NCBI GenBank assembly: GCA_002433025.1
Contig: DJGZ01000062.1
Span: 1-37,315, forward strand
Reading direction: 5' to 3'
DNA: 37,315 bases
From: Bacteroidales bacterium UBA5833
Lineage (GTDB): Bacteria; Bacteroidota; Bacteroidia; Bacteroidales; Lentimicrobiaceae
The translations under genes were made by a program, and so were the position numbers. Under the pieces are notes generated by a model. That model saw nothing but the letters and a program-made list of their open reading frames with translations. It was not told where the DNA came from and ran no database searches. Shown here piece after piece: positions 33,919 to 37,315 of this stretch. Each line of letters opens with the position of its first letter. The first letter of the stretch is position 1.

Positions 33919-35265
33919 TTAGTGGACTTTCCTGAACTTTACCACTGTTTTTGTCTTCCATTTTCCGGTTCTGTAGTACAGGAACGACAGCGTCATTCCC
34001 ATAAACCAGGCGATGGGGATGGCCCACCAGATACCGTCAACCCCTATACTGCGTGAGAGTATTGCAGCAAGGGGAATGCGGAACAACCAGAGGGAAAGTA
34101 AGGTAATAAACATCGGAACAATGGTATCGCCGGCGCCGCGCATTACGCCGCCTATGACGAACATGGATGAAAATAACACATAAAAGCCTCCGACAATCAG
34201 CAGATAGCGGGCCCCGATCTGAATCACCTCAGTGTCACTGGTAAAAAGCGTCATCAAAGGCTCACGAAAAATCATGATAATCAGAGAGGTAACAACAGCC
34301 ACCATGCTTGACATGCGAAGGGTGGCCCGCAAGCCCTCCCCCACCCTGCTGATTTTACGTGCCCCGATATTCTGACCGGTATAGGTCGACAAGGCCTGAC
34401 CGAAATTCATGGCAGGCAGGGAAGCCAGGCCATCAATGCGGCCTGCGACGCTGTACGCGGCTACCGTATCCGTTCCGAAATCATTCACAATTCTCAGCAG
34501 TGCCAGCATCCCAAGTGAAACAAATGTCTGCTGAAACCCAGTGGGAACCCCGATGCGGATACTTTCACGAAATACCTCCCGGTCCCATGCCAGCTTTCGC
34601 CACGACAAATTAATCAACGGGTGCTTTTTGTTGAGATAAATCACCAGCGTAATAAACGCCCCGGCCTGTGAAAACACGGTAGCCATTGCAGCTCCAGCAA
34701 TACCCCACCTAAAGACCACGACAAACAACAAATCAAAAACAATGTTGGTAAGCGTGGAAATAATCAGAAAATAGAGTGGGGTTTTTGAATCGCCCAGGCC
34801 ACGCAACACCGCGCTTGTTCCATTAAATCCGAAGAAAAAGAGAATCCCGGTAAAGTAAACCTGCATATAAAGGGCCGCCTGCGGGATTACCTCCTCCGGT
34901 AGCCGGATGAGCCTGAAGACCGGTTCACTGAAAGCAATACCAAGTATTCCGACCAGCAATGAAGCAAAGAAGAGAAAAATATACATGGTATCAATCGACC
35001 GCCTGACTTTAGCCATATCCTTTGCGCCGAAATACTGGGCGATGATAATGGTGGAACCGGAAGCAATGCCGATGATAAAAGAAACCAGCATAAAAATAAG
35101 CGGGAATGAGGCACCTACGGCTGCCAGCGCCTCTTTGCCGAGAAACCTGCCGACGATGATGCTGTCGGTGACATTGTATAACTGCTGGAAAACATTGCCC
35201 AAAAGCATGGGTGTGGCAAACCTCAGGATCAATCCCGCCGGGCGGCCGGTAGTAAGATCATGCAT
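33919..35265 (-). CDS. MATE family efflux transporter
   Basis: The product (448 residues from the ATG at 35265) has the 12-helix MATE fold. The first repeat starts LILRFATPMLLGNVFQQLYN, with VTDSIIVGRFLGKEALAAVG. The second half contains RIGVPTGFQQTFVSLGMLAL and the conserved DTVAAYSVAGRIDGLASLPAMNFGQALSTYTGQNIGA stretch. It probably exports cationic drugs or metabolites using a Na+ or H+ gradient. A GTG at 35271 is an alternative start. Its start codon overlaps a short leader ORF with a strong Shine-Dalgarno sequence, which is unusual here. The gene converges with the YD-like gene. Confidence 0.93.
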   Translation of the reverse strand: MHDLTTGRPAGLILRFATPMLLGNVFQQLYNVTDSIIVGRFLGKEALAAVGASFPLIFMLVSFIIGIASGSTIIIAQYFGAKDMAKVRRSIDTMYIFLFFASLLVGILGIAFSEPVFRLIRLPEEVIPQAALYMQVYFTGILFFFGFNGTSAVLRGLGDSKTPLYFLIISTLTNIVFDLLFVVVFRWGIAGAAMATVFSQAGAFITLVIYLNKKHPLINLSWRKLAWDREVFRESIRIGVPTGFQQTFVSLGMLALLRIVNDFGTDTVAAYSVAGRIDGLASLPAMNFGQALSTYTGQNIGARKISRVGEGLRATLRMSSMVAVVTSLIIMIFREPLMTLFTSDTEVIQIGARYLLIVGGFYVLFSSMFVIGGVMRGAGDTIVPMFITLLSLWLFRIPLAAILSRSIGVDGIWWAIPIAWFMGMTLSFLYYRTGKWKTKTVVKFRKVH

Positions 35266-35320
35266 TGACACTCATGGTTTTAATCCGGTATTTAATTCTA
35301 ATTTCCAGCAACCTCTTCAT
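35258..35320 (-). CDS. Possible 20-residue leader peptide overlapping the MATE start
   Basis: An ATG at 35320 preceded by GAGGAGG opens 20 codons ending in TGA at 35260-35258, overlapping the ATG of the MATE gene (35265). The peptide is basic (starts MKRLLEIRIKYRIK). The overlap would allow translational coupling. Such a clear Shine-Dalgarno sequence is rare in this window, but coding status is unproven. Confidence 0.35.
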   Translation of the reverse strand: MKRLLEIRIKYRIKTMSVNA

Positions 35321-35369
35321 ATTCCTCCTCAGTAAAACCGGAAAATCTGACATTCTCCTCAAAATATTT

Positions 35370-35377
35370 CAAACTTA
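35370..35377 (-). promoter_or_regulatory. -7 box upstream of the MATE leader
   Basis: The minus-strand reading is TAAGTTTG, matching TAnnTTTG. It is 49 bp before the leader ATG and about 104 bp before the MATE ATG, so a transcript from here would include the leader ORF. Confidence 0.4.
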
Positions 35378-35431
35378 TTTATCGCTTTTGATTCAGTTAA
35401 AATCATTTCAACAGATAAAGGACAAACACTG

Positions 35432-36472
35432 TCAGTAGTCCTCCTTTTGGGCTCTGACCAGCTCCTTTGTCGATAAGAGTCCGCACGCGGCTTCAATATC
35501 CTGGCCTCTTGAAGCCCTCAGGGTGGTTACAATGCCCTTGTCGTTCAATGCCTGCTGAAAATCAAGAATGGCGGCCTCATCAGAGCACATCAGCGGAGTT
35601 CCGGGTATGGGATGAAAGCGGATAAGGTTGATGCGGCTCTTAACTTTATTGAGCAGTCGGGCAAGTTCATTGACATGCCGGCGGGTATCATTCACCCCTT
35701 TAAACATAATATATTCAAAGGACACCCGGCGATACCGGCCGATGTCATACTCCTGAATGGTGGCAATCACATCCCTGAGCGGATAGACATTCTGAATAGG
35801 CATCAACCGCTTCCGTTCATCCTCGAAAGGTGTATGCAGGCTCACGGCCAGGTTGCATTTGCTCTTTTCCAGAAAAACCCGCATCGCGGGAACAATCCCG
35901 ATGGTTGATACGGTCACCTTGCGGACACTGATGGCAAATCCGTATTCGGCCGTAAGAATTTCCTGGCTTTGCATCACGGCATCCAGGTTGTCAAAAGGTT
36001 CACCCATGCCCATGTATACGATGTTGGTCATGAGTTTGCGCTCGGGAATGCTCCGCAGCTGATTGAGGATTTCCCCCGCGCTCAGGTGCCCCTGAAAGCC
36101 CTGCTTTCCGGTCATGCAAAACAAACAACCCATCTTGCACCCCACCTGCGATGACACACAGAGGGTATGTCTTTTCCCGTCAGGGATATATGCGGCTTCA
36201 ATGAATTTTCCGTTACCGGCTGCAAAAAGATATTTTTTGGTACCATCGGCCGATTCGTTGACCTTCACGGGAGCCTTAACCCCGAATTCAAAGTGTTCGG
36301 CAAGCAATGAGCGCACCTTCTTTGAGACATTGGTCATGTCATCAAAGGTGGTGATACCGGTTTTGTAAAGCCAATAGGCAATCTGAGTAGCGGTATAGGC
36401 AGGCAGGCCGAGTGATTTGACCACCTGTCTGATTTCATCCAGTGTTTTTCCGAACAGGGCTTCCTTGTGCAT
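35432..36472 (-). CDS. rlmN: Dual-specificity RNA methyltransferase RlmN
   Basis: The 346-residue radical-SAM enzyme methylates C2 of adenosine 2503 in 23S rRNA and A37 of some tRNAs. It has an N-terminal RNA-binding domain (about 1-95). The radical-SAM cluster motif is C112-x3-C116-x2-C119 (GCKMGCLFCMTG), with MGMGEPFDN (about 154-162) for SAM binding. The two mechanistic cysteines are present at Cys105 (HTLCVSSQ) and Cys330 (DIEAACG). The length is normal and all key residues are intact. It starts 8 bp after the stop of a ferredoxin-NADP reductase-like gene and is likely co-transcribed with it. Confidence 0.97.
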   Translation of the reverse strand: MHKEALFGKTLDEIRQVVKSLGLPAYTATQIAYWLYKTGITTFDDMTNVSKKVRSLLAEHFEFGVKAPVKVNESADGTKKYLFAAGNGKFIEAAYIPDGKRHTLCVSSQVGCKMGCLFCMTGKQGFQGHLSAGEILNQLRSIPERKLMTNIVYMGMGEPFDNLDAVMQSQEILTAEYGFAISVRKVTVSTIGIVPAMRVFLEKSKCNLAVSLHTPFEDERKRLMPIQNVYPLRDVIATIQEYDIGRYRRVSFEYIMFKGVNDTRRHVNELARLLNKVKSRINLIRFHPIPGTPLMCSDEAAILDFQQALNDKGIVTTLRASRGQDIEAACGLLSTKELVRAQKEDY

Positions 36473-36480
36473 AATCAGGA

Positions 36481-37140
36481 TCAGAAATAGATCTCCGAGA
36501 CGATGTGATCGAAGGGAATACCCTTGGAAATAAGGATATCACGCACATCCACAACCATTTCGGCGCTGCCGCAAAGGTAATACTTTTCTGAAGGCGACAG
36601 GTCGGGATGTTCGGTCAGGTACTGGGTCAGGCGGCCATGATAGACATCCGGTCCCTGCTCCCGTGAACAGCACCGGACATAATTTTCGCCCAGCTCTTGG
36701 CCGAACATCTCATTGAAATAAAATGACTTAAGATCACGGCCGCCATGCAGCAATTTTTTGCCGGCTGACAAACCGGTGCGGAACATCGCGCTGAAAGGGG
36801 CTATCCCCGTTCCCGAAGCAATCCACCATCCGGCTTCTCCGGTTCCTGTAAAGGAGCCGAAAGGCTCGCTGACCCAGATTGTATCCGCGGTGTTCAGCTG
36901 CGCCATCCATGGTGTAAGTTTTCCATCCGGATTGATGTTGTATAGAATATCGACTTCATCGTCGAGCTCTCCGCTGGCAATGCTGTAAAGGCGGGCTTCA
37001 GCGGTCTCGTGCCCGCTGATTCCGATGACCTGTCCGGCCGTAAAATCCCAGGGACGCGGAAATGAGAGCACAAAAACGCCCGGAGCAATCTCGCGCTGAC
37101 GGCTTACTTTAACTTTTTTAAGATCCAGTTTTCGTTTCAT
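36481..37140 (-). CDS. Ferredoxin/flavodoxin-NADP reductase-like flavoprotein
   Basis: The 219-residue protein has the two FNR domains. The FAD-binding barrel has R50-L-Y-S (ARLYSIAS), and the NAD(P)-binding domain has GTGIAPF (110-116), a pyrophosphate-binding loop, and CGSAEMV (190-196). The C-terminus is IVSEIYF, with a terminal aromatic residue as in plant-type and bacterial Fpr reductases. It moves electrons between NAD(P)H and a ferredoxin or flavodoxin. I chose the ATG at 37140 because it begins a normal domain; upstream in-frame sequence (to 37266) is cysteine/phenylalanine-rich and non-homologous. It lies 8 bp before rlmN, whose radical chemistry needs such a reductant. Confidence 0.9.
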   Translation of the reverse strand: MKRKLDLKKVKVSRQREIAPGVFVLSFPRPWDFTAGQVIGISGHETAEARLYSIASGELDDEVDILYNINPDGKLTPWMAQLNTADTIWVSEPFGSFTGTGEAGWWIASGTGIAPFSAMFRTGLSAGKKLLHGGRDLKSFYFNEMFGQELGENYVRCCSREQGPDVYHGRLTQYLTEHPDLSPSEKYYLCGSAEMVVDVRDILISKGIPFDHIVSEIYF

Positions 37141-37154
37141 ACTATTTTGTGTTA

Positions 37155-37179
37155 CCGGGATCAGGTTGGAACCACCCGG
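37155..37179 (-). promoter_or_regulatory. Hairpin in the leader of the reductase-rlmN unit
   Basis: CCGGG (37155-37159) with CCCGG (37175-37179), and GGTT (37164-37167) with AACC (37170-37173), can pair into a bulged hairpin 15 bp before the ATG at 37140. Its role, if any, is unknown. Confidence 0.25.
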
Positions 37180-37232
37180 ATTCGTATAACGTTTTGAGAA
37201 AAAACTTAAACAACAGAAAAAGACAAAAGTTT

Positions 37233-37247
37233 TTCGTGGCTCACGAA
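37233..37247 (-). promoter_or_regulatory. 15-bp palindromic dyad upstream of the reductase gene
   Basis: TTCGTG (37233-37238) and CACGAA (37242-37247) form a perfect dyad with a 3-bp centre, about 93 bp before the ATG at 37140. Size and symmetry suit a dimeric regulator site. No -7 box of perfect consensus was found nearby. Confidence 0.3.
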
Positions 37248-37315
37248 TCCTTTGACCGCAATGCAATGGCTGCGGTAAACCCGGATTCTGCCAGGCAAAT
37301 CCTTATTTGATGTGC

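Overview
The window looks like ordinary chromosome from a member of the Bacteroidota, most likely a Bacteroidales-type environmental anaerobe or facultative organism. The evidence is repeated Bacteroidota -7 promoter boxes (TAnnTTTG), weak Shine-Dalgarno use, three secreted proteins ending in type IX secretion (T9SS) C-terminal domains, and families typical of the phylum: DUF5020, Porin_10, DUF2027-Smr and DUF3820. No tRNA, rRNA, transposase, integrase, phage gene or CRISPR array was found.

Layout. 1-4180: a small unidentified ORF at the edge, a secreted beta-helix protein with a T9SS tail, then a minus-strand purine uptake pair (Tsx-like DUF5020 outer-membrane protein plus NCS2 permease). 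4336-5471: a DoxX-family membrane gene with a stop codon interrupting its apparent N-terminus, facing a translationally coupled pair (DUF3820 plus an unknown protein). 5597-9649 (minus): a GH13 alpha-amylase-like lipoprotein and a TonB-dependent receptor, each with its own -7 box. 9825-14041 (plus): a T9SS-secreted esterase with an N-terminal CBM20-like domain, a Porin_10 porin and a small secreted alpha/beta hydrolase. 14117-17555: a small barrel protein, a 395-bp gene-free stretch, and an unrecognised lipoprotein/outer-membrane-protein pair joined by a 4-bp overlap. 17642-24677 (minus): gyrB, a barrel protein with no visible plug and a 1020-residue TPR protein. 24967-27774 (minus): another T9SS-tailed protein, the RNase P RNA gene rnpB with promoter and terminator, and a DUF2027-Smr protein. 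28013-33846: a di-haem cytochrome c peroxidase lipoprotein, a coiled-coil envelope protein, an S9A prolyl oligopeptidase lipoprotein and a cytosolic protein with YD-like repeats. 33919-37140 (minus): a MATE transporter with a possible leader peptide, then a ferredoxin-NADP reductase-like gene 8 bp upstream of rlmN.

The overall theme is envelope biology: transport pairs across both membranes, secreted hydrolases and several outer-membrane barrels, interspersed with housekeeping genes (gyrB, rnpB, rlmN). I found no clear defence system, mobile element or wholly new machine. The items most worth following are the lipoprotein/OMP pair (15007-17555), the TPR/barrel pair (19860-24677), the reductase-rlmN unit, the interrupted DoxX gene, and the compensated base-pair change in the P4 helix of RNase P RNA.
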